Position numbers and translations under genes: made by a program
Assembly: GCA_902806245.1 (NCBI GenBank)
Contig: CADCVU010000204.1
Coordinates: forward strand, 1-44,190
Reading direction: 5' to 3'
Length of the DNA stretch: 44,190 bases
From: an uncultured Solirubrobacterales bacterium
GTDB lineage: Bacteria; Actinomycetota; Thermoleophilia; Solirubrobacterales; Thermoleophilaceae
Shown here: one piece after another, positions 8,102-15,896 of the stretch
How positions within the stretch are numbered: position 1 is the first letter of the stretch
Layout: every line of letters begins with the position of its first letter
Notes under the pieces: generated by a model
Database searches by the model: none
What the model was told of the DNA's origin: nothing
What the model saw: the letters and a program-made list of their open reading frames with translations, nothing else

Positions 8102-9145
8102 CTAGGCGGGAGAGCTCGCCCCGGTCCCCGGCGCGTCCCGTCGCGCCCGCTCGCGCTCGTCCACCCACGCGTCCAGCCTTCGCCACCAGCCGAACAGCCA
8201 GTCGATCCGCTCGTGGTGATCGGTCGGTATCGCGCTGCGCGGCTCGTGCCACAGCCGCACCTCGATGGTCTGGGGCTCGGGCATCAGCCGCCAGACCTCG
8301 CCGAGGCCGGTCGGGAAACCGACGTGCCCCATGACCACGACGTCGATCTCGGGTGCCGACTCGACGGCCGCGAGCGTCCCGCCCGGTCGTGGGGCGCTCA
8401 CGTGACGCATCCCGCGCGCCCACCCCGCCTGCTCGGTGTGCCCGGCCCGATCGAGACGCTCGATGCTCTTGAGCCGGCGCTCCTCGGTCACGTTCCCGCC
8501 CTCGGGGAAGATCACGAGGGCCGCGCGTGCGTCGAGCTCCTCGGCCATGGCGGCGATCTCGACCTCGGTGTCGCCGCCGCGCGGGTCGACGAAGCGGTTC
8601 GGGAGCCGGTCGCCGAGCACGTCGATCAGCGGGTCGAGCCTCAGCCTCTCGTGCATGACCACCCGCGGCCCACGATCGCGGCGGCACAGCAGCTCGTGGA
8701 TGACCAGCAGCGTGTCACCCTCCCCGGCGTGGCGGCTCAGCACGAGCACGGGCCGCCCCGTGGCCGCGAGCGCGTCCTCGGCGGCGGGCGAGGCCGAGAC
8801 GCTCACCTCGACCCGGGCGAGCCTGACGATCGGGCGGTAGACGCCCGCGACGAACCACCGCAGGACCGCATAGTGGGCGCGCTGCATGGACTCAGAGCCG
8901 CCGCGGGCGCCGAAGCCGCTGGCGAGCCAGAGCCCGAGGCAGGCCAGCGTGGCCGCGAGGTGATGCGCCGCAAAGGCGAGCACGATCACCGCCATGCGCA
9001 GCGGCCGGGCGCCGCCGAAGATCGGCGAGAGCACCGCTGCGAGCAGCAGCAGCGCCGGCGAGGCGACGATCAGGGCGGCCTCGACCAGCGCGACGAGCGG
9101 CGCCACCACCAGCCGGCGCAGCAGCTTCGGCGGCATGGGCCTCAT
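8102..9145 (-). CDS. 1-acylglycerol-phosphate acyltransferase-like protein (PlsC family)
   Basis: A 347-residue membrane-associated acyltransferase. Two hydrophobic segments at about 14-43 and 50-76 precede the PlsC domain. The catalytic HX4D motif is SRHAGEGDT (His139, Asp144), and the glycerolipid-binding motif FPEGGN takes the place of the usual FPEGT(R/S). The reaction expected for the family is transfer of an acyl chain to a lysophospholipid or lysophosphatidate. Its ATG overlaps the patatin stop (ATGA), so the genes are translationally coupled. Together with GDPD this makes a lipid turnover set: head-group diester cleavage, deacylation, reacylation. The exact acceptor is unknown. Confidence 0.85.
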   Translation of the reverse strand: MRPMPPKLLRRLVVAPLVALVEAALIVASPALLLLAAVLSPIFGGARPLRMAVIVLAFAAHHLAATLACLGLWLASGFGARGGSESMQRAHYAVLRWFVAGVYRPIVRLARVEVSVSASPAAEDALAATGRPVLVLSRHAGEGDTLLVIHELLCRRDRGPRVVMHERLRLDPLIDVLGDRLPNRFVDPRGGDTEVEIAAMAEELDARAALVIFPEGGNVTEERRLKSIERLDRAGHTEQAGWARGMRHVSAPRPGGTLAAVESAPEIDVVVMGHVGFPTGLGEVWRLMPEPQTIEVRLWHEPRSAIPTDHHERIDWLFGWWRRLDAWVDERERARRDAPGTGASSPA

Positions 9146-9984
9146 CGCCGGGCGCTCCCCTGCTCGCTCAGGTAGCGCAGCGAGGCCTCGTAGGCACCCG
9201 CGATGTGACCGGCGATCCTCGACGTATCGCCGAAGCGCAGGCCGGCGAGAGTCGTGGGCGAGCTCGTCCGGCCGGTGGGCATGACGTGGACCGCGACGTC
9301 CTCGCCCAGCGCGGCCAGGTCACCGAAGAAGCGGTGGCGCCGGGCGATCTCGAAGGCGACGAGCCCGACCTCCCACGGCCACCGCGGGACCCTGAGCGGC
9401 TGCTCGACGCGCCCTACGTGCAGCACGTAGATCTCCCGCGCGCCGAGCGCGGCCGCGCGGCCGACCGGGATGCTGTTGACGATCCCCCCGTCCAGGAAGT
9501 GCTCTCCGCCGATCTCGACCGCGGGGAGGAGGCCCGGAACGGCCGAGGAGGCGAGCACCGCGTCGACCAGCGGGCCGGAGTCGAACCAGCGCTCCGAGGC
9601 GGTCTCGACGCAGGCCGCGACGCATTCGAAGCGCACGGCCAGGTCCTCGATCCGCCCGACCGCAAGCGACTCCTCGAGCAGCGTGCGCAGCGCCTCGTTG
9701 CTCTGGAGGTGAGTGCGGCTTCGCGCCAGGGTGGTCAGCCGGCCCACGATCGATCCGTCGAAGAAGTCGCTGCGCTCGATCCGCGACCACACCTCGCTCA
9801 GGCGCGCGACCGCTTCGGTCGTCGGCTCGGCCGCGACCGCCGCGCCGTTGATGGCCCCAATCGACGTCCCGACCACGAGGTCGGGGACGATCCCGCGCTC
9901 GAGCAGCGCTCGCAGCATGCCGACCTCGTGCGCGCCGAGCTGGCCGCCCCCGCCGAGCACGAACGCGACCTCGCCTGTGGCCAT
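9142..9984 (-). CDS. Patatin-like phospholipase
   Basis: A 280-residue serine lipid hydrolase with a Ser-Asp dyad. The oxyanion-hole motif LGGGGQLG lies at 10-17, the nucleophile elbow GTSIG at 39-43 (Ser41), and the catalytic Asp is in FLDGGIVNSIPVG. No signal peptide is seen, so it probably acts on the cytoplasmic face of the membrane, releasing fatty acids from phospholipids as in bacterial RssA/YchK-type patatins. It is the middle gene between GDPD (39-base gap) and the acyltransferase (4-base overlap). Substrate range cannot be read from sequence. Confidence 0.9.
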   Translation of the reverse strand: MATGEVAFVLGGGGQLGAHEVGMLRALLERGIVPDLVVGTSIGAINGAAVAAEPTTEAVARLSEVWSRIERSDFFDGSIVGRLTTLARSRTHLQSNEALRTLLEESLAVGRIEDLAVRFECVAACVETASERWFDSGPLVDAVLASSAVPGLLPAVEIGGEHFLDGGIVNSIPVGRAAALGAREIYVLHVGRVEQPLRVPRWPWEVGLVAFEIARRHRFFGDLAALGEDVAVHVMPTGRTSSPTTLAGLRFGDTSRIAGHIAGAYEASLRYLSEQGSARR

Positions 9985-10023
9985 GACGAGGGACCTACCC
10001 GCGGCGGGCGGGCGGGTACTCGC

Positions 10024-10842
10024 TCATCCGTCGTCCGCCGGATCGAGTCCCCGTGCGGCGAGCACGTCGCGCAGGAGCCGCGGACGGTCGGTCATCACCC
10101 CGTCGACGCCGAGGTCGAGCAGACGGTGCATGGTCGGTGCGTCGTTCACCGTCCAGACGTGAACCGGCAGGCCGGCGCGATGGGCCGCCCGGACGAAGCC
10201 GGCGGTGACGAGCGGGATCGCGCCGGTGCGCAGCGGAACCTGCACGCAGTCGGCGCCCTGGCGCGGCATCCGGCCGCTCAGCGCCGAAGCGCGTGCGACG
10301 GCCACGGCGCGCGGTCCCTTCGAGGTGCACGCGCGACCGCCGCTGAGCGCTTGGATGCGGCGCAGGCGGCGATCGGAAAAGGCGCCAAAGGCGACGCGGT
10401 CCCACGCCCCGAGCCGCTCGATCAGCGCGGCGAGCGGCTCGACCGAGGCGTCGTGCTTGGGGTCGATGTTGACCCGGACCTGAGGCCAGCGCGTGAGCAG
10501 CGCCTCGAGCCGCGGGACGCTCAGACCGCGACCGCGAAACGGAAAGCTCCGCCCGCCGTCCGGCGAGAAGACGTGGCCGGCGTCGGCGGCCTCGACCTCG
10601 GCGACGGTCAGCTCGGCGATCGCTCCGGTCCGGTCGGTGAGCTCGTCGAGCCGCGGGTCGTGGAAGGCCACGAGCACCCCGTCGCGGGTCAGGTGCGCGT
10701 CGGTCTCGAGGTACCGATACCCGAGCGCGACCGCGGCGGCGAAGGCCTCGAGCGTGTTCTCGGGCGCCTCCTCGGCGCCGCCGCGGTGGGCGATCGCGAG
10801 CGGTGGCGGATGGTCGAGGAAGGGGTGGAGAGAGCGGGGCAC
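10024..10842 (-). CDS. Glycerophosphodiester phosphodiesterase
   Basis: A 272-residue TIM-barrel enzyme that hydrolyses glycerophosphodiesters to glycerol-3-phosphate and an alcohol. The GDPD signature is complete: AHRGG (His19-Arg20), ENTLEAF, LETDAHLTRDG with metal ligands Glu46 and Asp48, and AFHD. The C-terminal block VHVWTVNDAPTMHRLLDLGVDGVMTDRP is family-typical. The start is a GTG at 10842. No signal peptide, so a cytoplasmic, UgpQ-like enzyme. It is the first gene of the GDPD-patatin-acyltransferase run and is divergent from fdhA with a spacer of about 120 bases. Confidence 0.93.
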   Translation of the reverse strand: MPRSLHPFLDHPPPLAIAHRGGAEEAPENTLEAFAAAVALGYRYLETDAHLTRDGVLVAFHDPRLDELTDRTGAIAELTVAEVEAADAGHVFSPDGGRSFPFRGRGLSVPRLEALLTRWPQVRVNIDPKHDASVEPLAALIERLGAWDRVAFGAFSDRRLRRIQALSGGRACTSKGPRAVAVARASALSGRMPRQGADCVQVPLRTGAIPLVTAGFVRAAHRAGLPVHVWTVNDAPTMHRLLDLGVDGVMTDRPRLLRDVLAARGLDPADDG

Positions 10843-10961
10843 GTCTCAGAGGATCGCCGTTCCCGCCGGAGCCGTGCCGTGCTCGGCCGGATCGTGGTGT
10901 GTTTCGGGGTCCGAGGGGTAGAGATCCGTGATGGGAAACCGACAGGGGGTAAGGGGAGAGC

Positions 10962-12176
10962 ATGGCTGACAACAGAGGCGTGGTCTACATGGGGCCGGGC
11001 AACGTCGAGGTCCAGGACATCGACTTTCCGAAGCTCGAGCTCGTGGACGGTCCGGGTGTGCCGAAGGAGAACGCCGGGCGCCCGACTCCGCACGGGGTCA
11101 TCCTCAAGGTCGTCTCGTCCAACATCTGCGGCTCCGACCAGCACATGGTCCGGGGGCGCACCACCGCGCCCGAGGGCCTGATCCTCGGCCACGAGATCAC
11201 CGGCGAGATCGTCGAGTGCGGCCGCGACGTCGAGTTCCTGCACGAGGGCGACCTGTGCTCGGTGCCCTTCAACATCGCCTGCGGGCGCTGTCGCAACTGC
11301 AAGGAGCGCCACACCGACGTCTGCCTGACCGTCAACCCCGAGAAGCCCGGAGGCGCGTACGGCTACGTCGACATGGGCGGCTGGCGCGGCGGCCAGGCCG
11401 AGTACGTGATGGTCCCCTACGCGGACTGGAACCTGCTCAAGTTCCCCGACAAGGAGCAGGCGCTCGAGAAGATCCTCGACCTGACCATGCTCACCGACAT
11501 CTTCCCGACCGGCTTCCACGGCGCCTACACCGCCGGCGTGGGGCCGGGCTCGACCGTCTACGTCGCCGGCGCGGGGCCGGTAGGGCTCGCCGCCGCGCAC
11601 TCGGCGCAGTTCCTGGGCGCCTCCGTGGTGATCGTCGGGGACCTGCAGGAGGAGCGCCTCGAGCAGGCACGGAGCTTCGGCTGCGAGACGATCGACATCT
11701 CGAAGGGTGACCCCAAGGACCAGCTCGAGCAGCTGCTCGGGGTTCCGGAGGTCGACGCCACCGTCGACGCCGTGGGCTTCGAGGCCTCAGGCCACGGCGG
11801 GGAGGGCAGCGAGGCCCCGGCGACGGTGCTGAACTCGGCCATGGCCATCACCCGGGCACCCGGCTCCATCGGCATTCCCGGCCTCTACGTGACCGAGGAC
11901 CCCGGCGCGGAGGACGAAGCCGCGCAGAGGGGTGCGCTGTCGCTGGACTTCGGACTCGGCTGGTCGAAGTCGCACACCTTCCACACGGGCCAGACCCCGG
12001 TCATGAAGTACAACCGCGGGCTGATGCAGGCGATCCTCCACGATCGGGTGCAGATCGCCAAGGCGGTCAACGCCACCGTGATTCGCCTCGACGAGGCCCC
12101 CACCGGCTACGAGGAGTTCGACCAGGGCGCGGCCAGGAAGTACGTGCTCGATCCGCACGGGATGATCGCTGCGTGA
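10962..12176 (+). CDS. fdhA: Glutathione-independent formaldehyde dehydrogenase
   Basis: A 404-residue zinc-dependent, NAD+-using medium-chain dehydrogenase that oxidises formaldehyde to formate without glutathione (Pseudomonas putida type). The opening NRGVVYMGPGNVEVQDIDFP is diagnostic. Visible zinc ligands: catalytic Cys56 in NICGSDQHMVRG and His77-Glu78 in GHEITGE; structural zinc Cys107, 110, 113 and 121 in CGRCRNCKERHTDVC. The Rossmann motif VAGAGPVGLAAA and the family-specific insertion GLYVTEDPGAEDE follow. The ATG has AAGGGGAG about seven bases upstream. It is transcribed alone or with the rhomboid gene 31 bases on. The role is detoxification or dissimilation of formaldehyde. Confidence 0.93.
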   Translation: MADNRGVVYMGPGNVEVQDIDFPKLELVDGPGVPKENAGRPTPHGVILKVVSSNICGSDQHMVRGRTTAPEGLILGHEITGEIVECGRDVEFLHEGDLCSVPFNIACGRCRNCKERHTDVCLTVNPEKPGGAYGYVDMGGWRGGQAEYVMVPYADWNLLKFPDKEQALEKILDLTMLTDIFPTGFHGAYTAGVGPGSTVYVAGAGPVGLAAAHSAQFLGASVVIVGDLQEERLEQARSFGCETIDISKGDPKDQLEQLLGVPEVDATVDAVGFEASGHGGEGSEAPATVLNSAMAITRAPGSIGIPGLYVTEDPGAEDEAAQRGALSLDFGLGWSKSHTFHTGQTPVMKYNRGLMQAILHDRVQIAKAVNATVIRLDEAPTGYEEFDQGAARKYVLDPHGMIAA

Positions 12177-12207
12177 GGGCGCGTAGCCGGGCGATGACGA
12201 GGCCGCG

Positions 12208-12813
12208 GTGAGCGCGACCCTCACCCCCGCCCCCGCTCGGCCTCGCGGGTCGCGCCGAGCGGGGTTCGCCCTGGTCGCCGGCATGGCGACCCTCATGTGG
12301 TTCAGCGAGATCTTCGACCAGGTCAGCGGACTGCAGCTCGACCGGTACGGGATCGAGCCTCGCGACCCCGAGGGTCTGGTCGGGATCGCTGCGTCGCCGT
12401 TCCTCCACGGCGGGCTCGGCCACGTCGCCGCCAACACGGTGCCGTTCCTCATGCTGGGCTTCCTGATCGCGCTCGGCGGCGCGCTGCGGGTCGCGCTCGT
12501 GACCGTGATCGTCGCACTGGTCGGCGGCCTCGGCGTCTGGCTCCTCGCCCCGGCCTCGTCGTTGACGGTCGGGGCGAGCGGGATCGTCTTCGGGTACGCC
12601 GGCTACCTGCTCAGCCGCGGCTTCTTCAGCCGACGGCTGCGGGACTTCGCGCTCGCCGCGGTCATCGCCCTGGTGTGGGGCGGCGCCCTGCTCGGCGGTC
12701 TCCTGCCCCAGGAGGGGATCTCGTGGCAGGGGCATCTCTTCGGGGGGATCGGTGGGCTCGTCGCCGGGTGGGCGCTCGGGGATGTCGCCGGACGCCGCGC
12801 GAGACGTTCGTGA
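12208..12813 (+). CDS. Rhomboid-family intramembrane serine protease
   Basis: A 201-residue polytopic protease. The catalytic Ser is in the rhomboid motif GASG (Ser125 of VGASGIVFGYAGYL), and the dyad His is in WQGHLFGGIGGLVAGW near the C-terminus. The HGGLGHVAANTVPFLMLG block is the second conserved helix, with the His and Asn that shape the oxyanion hole. About six membrane segments. The GTG start at 12208 follows fdhA by 31 bases without a strong ribosome site. Its substrates are not predictable. Confidence 0.9.
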   Translation: MSATLTPAPARPRGSRRAGFALVAGMATLMWFSEIFDQVSGLQLDRYGIEPRDPEGLVGIAASPFLHGGLGHVAANTVPFLMLGFLIALGGALRVALVTVIVALVGGLGVWLLAPASSLTVGASGIVFGYAGYLLSRGFFSRRLRDFALAAVIALVWGGALLGGLLPQEGISWQGHLFGGIGGLVAGWALGDVAGRRARRS

Positions 12814-12847
12814 CGAGTTCCCGGCGCCCGCGCGGTAGGGTGACCCG

Positions 12848-14248
12848 GTGCTGGGGGCCGACGTTCACTTCGAGCCGTTCCTGCACCTCGCCGACCTGAG
12901 CGCCGACGAGGCGCTGATCGCCTGGGGCGGCTTCTGGTTTCACCGCGAGTCCGCCGGCGATCGGTGGCACATCGTCGACGACGAGGAGCTCTCGGAGGCC
13001 GCGGGCGTGCCCCGCACGGAGAGCATCGGGGCGCGCTCCGAGTCCTTCGGCCACGCCGTCGTCGAGGTCGAGCGCGACGGCGAGGTCGTCGTGCGGGTGG
13101 AGTCCGCGGACCATAACTTCGTCCGGGTGACCGGCCTCGAGCCGGACACCGCCTACAGCTACAGGGTCTTCGTCGACGGCGAGCCGTGGGCCGAGGGCGA
13201 GCTCTGGGACTGGGACATCGATCGGGCCACCCTGGTCAGCGCGGGGAGGACCTACGACAACCGCTTCCGCACCTTCCCCGCCCCGGGCGAGCGCGTGCCC
13301 GTCACCTTCGCCGTCCTCGGCGACTTCGGGATCGGGATCTACGAGCAGGGTGAGGACGGCGAGCGACAGCTCCGGCTCGGGCGCGCACTCGAGCGCGCGG
13401 CGAGCGGGCACGAGGTACGGGTCGTGCTCACCACCGGCGACAACATTTACCACGGCGACGAGGGCACGGTGTCCGGCACCGGCGACGAGGACGACGACTG
13501 GTACCCGTGCTTCTACCAGCCCTACCGCTACCTGCTGAACCGCATCCCCTTCTTCCCGACGGTCGGCAACCACGACACATCCGACACCGAGAACTCCGAC
13601 GACCGCGCCCAGCTCGACGACAACTTCTTCCTGGAGCACCGCTTCCGCTCGTGGGTCGAGGCCGGCCGCGCGTCGCTCGACCCCGGCCTCTTCTATCGCT
13701 TCGGCCTCGGCGGCATGGTCGAGTTCGTGTGCATCGACACCTCGCTGGCCGACGAGCTCGACGTCGAGCACTACTTCGACAACGCCGAGCACCTCGAGTG
13801 GGTGCGCGAGACGCTGCGTCGCGATGGCGGCGACGGCCAGGCCCCCCGCTGGCAGATTCCCTTCTCTCACCATCCGCCCTACTGCGCGGGGCCGCATCAC
13901 GACTCGACGCACGGGATGGTCGAGCGGCTCGTCCCCCTCTTCCAGGAGGCGGGCGTGAGCCTCGTGCTGAGCGGCCACGAGCATAACTTCCAGCACTCGA
14001 CCGTCGACGGCATCCACTACGTGATCAGCGGAGCCGCCGGGAAGCTGCAGACCGAGCCCCCGACCGCGTTCGAGTTCGCCGGGACGCGGGCGTGGGCGAG
14101 CGCGGGGCACTTCCTGATCGTCGAGGCGGACGAGGAGCGGATACGCGTGCATCCGGTCGGGGAGGTGGGCGACGACGGCTCGCTCGAGCCGATCGAGCTG
14201 AGCGATCCCGAGGGCGGGGTGGTGGAGACTCCGCTGGTGGTGCACTGA
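12848..14248 (+). CDS. Purple-acid-phosphatase-like metallophosphoesterase
   Basis: A 466-residue metal-dependent phosphoesterase. The five purple-acid-phosphatase blocks occur in order: LGDFG, TTGDNIY, TVGNHD, SHHPPY and LSGHEHNF. An N-terminal domain of about 140 residues, with VRVTGLEPDTAYSYRVFVDG, looks like the fibronectin-like PAP N-domain. No signal peptide or Tat motif is visible, unlike most PAPs, so the protein appears cytoplasmic unless the start is wrong. The GTG start at 12848 lies 34 bases after the rhomboid stop. The block LILAVVNVD-like usual variants are absent; PhoD is less likely because its motif set differs. Substrate unknown. Confidence 0.85.
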   Translation: MLGADVHFEPFLHLADLSADEALIAWGGFWFHRESAGDRWHIVDDEELSEAAGVPRTESIGARSESFGHAVVEVERDGEVVVRVESADHNFVRVTGLEPDTAYSYRVFVDGEPWAEGELWDWDIDRATLVSAGRTYDNRFRTFPAPGERVPVTFAVLGDFGIGIYEQGEDGERQLRLGRALERAASGHEVRVVLTTGDNIYHGDEGTVSGTGDEDDDWYPCFYQPYRYLLNRIPFFPTVGNHDTSDTENSDDRAQLDDNFFLEHRFRSWVEAGRASLDPGLFYRFGLGGMVEFVCIDTSLADELDVEHYFDNAEHLEWVRETLRRDGGDGQAPRWQIPFSHHPPYCAGPHHDSTHGMVERLVPLFQEAGVSLVLSGHEHNFQHSTVDGIHYVISGAAGKLQTEPPTAFEFAGTRAWASAGHFLIVEADEERIRVHPVGEVGDDGSLEPIELSDPEGGVVETPLVVH

Positions 14249-14334
14249 GGGTTTGGGGGCGTGGTGGGCGTGGTTGAGCGGGCAGACCCGAGCGCCCGGC
14301 TCGTCCGGCTGGCGCCGATCGGGGTCGGCAGGAG

Positions 14335-14958
14335 ATGAAGAGCTCGCCAGCGGTGGAGCGGCTCACGCGAGACCTGGTCGCGGCGGGCCTGCGAGACGAC
14401 CGCGTGCTCGCCGCCGTGGCGCAGGTGCCGCGCGACCTCTTCGTTCCCCAGGAGTTCCGCCACGCCGCGTGGCAGAACGTGCCCCTGCCGATCGGCGAAG
14501 GTCAGACGATCTCCGCCCCGCTCGTCGTGGCCAGGATGTGCGAGCTGCTCGAGCTCTCCGGGAGCGAGCACGCGCTCGACGTGGGCACCGGCTCCGGGTA
14601 CCACGCCGCATTGATCAGCAGGCTCGCCCGGCACGTCTGGAGCATCGAGAGCCGCCCGGAGCTCTCGCGTCAGGCGGACGCGAACCTACGGTCGGCGGGC
14701 ATAGAGAACGTGACGCTCGTCGTCGGTGACGGAAGCCGGGGCCACCCCGAGGCCGCCCCCTACGATGCGATCAACGTGGCCGCTGCGGCCTCGGGCTCGC
14801 TTCCCGCGGCGCTCGAGGAGCAGCTCGCCTCGGGCGGCCGCCTCCTGGCGCCGGTTGACGGAGCGGACGAGCGGCTCGTCTTGGCGCGGTGTACCGCAGA
14901 GGGCATCGAACGGCAGGACCTCGACCCGGTGCGGTTCGTTCCTCTCAGCACTCCCTAG
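14335..14958 (+). CDS. pcm: Protein-L-isoaspartate O-methyltransferase
   Basis: A 207-residue SAM-dependent repair methyltransferase that methylates isoaspartyl residues in aged proteins. Typical blocks: VPRDLFVPQEFRHAAWQN, then LPIGEGQTISAP, which matches the PCMT PIGxGQTIS signature, then SAM motif I LDVGTGSGYHAALIS. The length is normal. The ATG is preceded almost directly by AGGAG, a tight spacing. Just downstream, a second open frame belonging to the hydrolase begins; the two do not need to overlap if the hydrolase starts at 15030 or 15072. Confidence 0.88.
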   Translation: MKSSPAVERLTRDLVAAGLRDDRVLAAVAQVPRDLFVPQEFRHAAWQNVPLPIGEGQTISAPLVVARMCELLELSGSEHALDVGTGSGYHAALISRLARHVWSIESRPELSRQADANLRSAGIENVTLVVGDGSRGHPEAAPYDAINVAAAASGSLPAALEEQLASGGRLLAPVDGADERLVLARCTAEGIERQDLDPVRFVPLSTP

Positions 14959-15071
14959 CCTGCACCGCGGAGCCCTTTGCGCTCGCGGGCCGAGCACCGG
15001 CGCGATCTACTCGGCTATCCGCCCGACTCATGCGTCAGGCGAGCGCACTTCGGCTGAAGTGTCACGCTTCA

Positions 15072-15833
15072 GTGATCCGCGCGCTGCTGAACTCAATTCT
15101 CTACTCCCCGTCGAGCACGATCGTCGAGACGCCGGGAGACCGCGGTCTCCCCTTCCGCGATCTCACGTTCGAGACCGAGGACGGAGAGTCGCTGCGCGGC
15201 TGGTGGATCGGCGCCCGGACGCCGTCGCTCGGCCACGTGCTGTTCTGCCACGGAAACGGCGGCAACGTCGGCGACCGCGTCGCCCACGCGAGCGCACTGA
15301 CGACCCTCGGCTTCGACGTCCTGCTCTTCGACTACCGCGGTTACGGGGGGAGCAGCGGACGGCCGAGCGAGGAGGGCACCTACCGCGACTCGCGCGCGGC
15401 GCGCGCGGCCCTGCTTCGACAGCAGGGTGTCGAGAAGTCGCACGTCGTCTACCTGGGTGAGTCGCTCGGCGGCGCGGTCGCCCTCGCACTCGCGCTCGAG
15501 TCTCAGCCCATGGGCCTCATCCTTCAGTCGACCTTCACAAGCGTCCGCGACGTCGCCCGGGCCCACTATCCCTTCCTCCCGCGCGCCGCCGTCCCCGACG
15601 CCTACCCGAGCCTGCGCCGCATCGCCGACCTGCAGGCTCCGCTTCTCGTCCTCCACGGCGAGAACGACGAGGTCGTGCCGCTCGCGCACGGCCGCGCGCT
15701 GTTCGAGGCGGCGAAGGTCTCGAAGGAGGTGCGGACCTTCCCGGGTTGCGGGCACAACGACTTGGTGGCGCTCGCGCGTGAGGACTACGCCGAGGCGGTC
15801 GTGTCCTGGGTCAAGGAACTTGACGGCTCTTGA
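15072..15833 (+). CDS. Alpha/beta hydrolase (BEM46/ABHD13-like serine hydrolase)
   Basis: An alpha/beta-hydrolase of about 253 residues. Features: oxyanion block FCHGNGGNVGDR, DYRGYGGSSGRPSEEG, nucleophile elbow GESLGG, catalytic Asp in HGENDEVVP and His in GCGHND. This is the BEM46/YfhR-like pattern of esterase-like membrane-associated hydrolases. The ORF track begins at 14889 inside pcm; homology-like sequence begins near RALLNSILYSPSS, so I choose the GTG at 15072. The ATG at 15030 is a possible alternative. Neither has a good ribosome site. Substrate unknown. Confidence 0.85.
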   Translation: MIRALLNSILYSPSSTIVETPGDRGLPFRDLTFETEDGESLRGWWIGARTPSLGHVLFCHGNGGNVGDRVAHASALTTLGFDVLLFDYRGYGGSSGRPSEEGTYRDSRAARAALLRQQGVEKSHVVYLGESLGGAVALALALESQPMGLILQSTFTSVRDVARAHYPFLPRAAVPDAYPSLRRIADLQAPLLVLHGENDEVVPLAHGRALFEAAKVSKEVRTFPGCGHNDLVALAREDYAEAVVSWVKELDGS

Positions 15834-15896
15834 GCCGGCCGGCGCTTCAGGAGACAGGGGATATGAGTCTCGCCAGCGGCGAGCGGGAGGTCGCGC

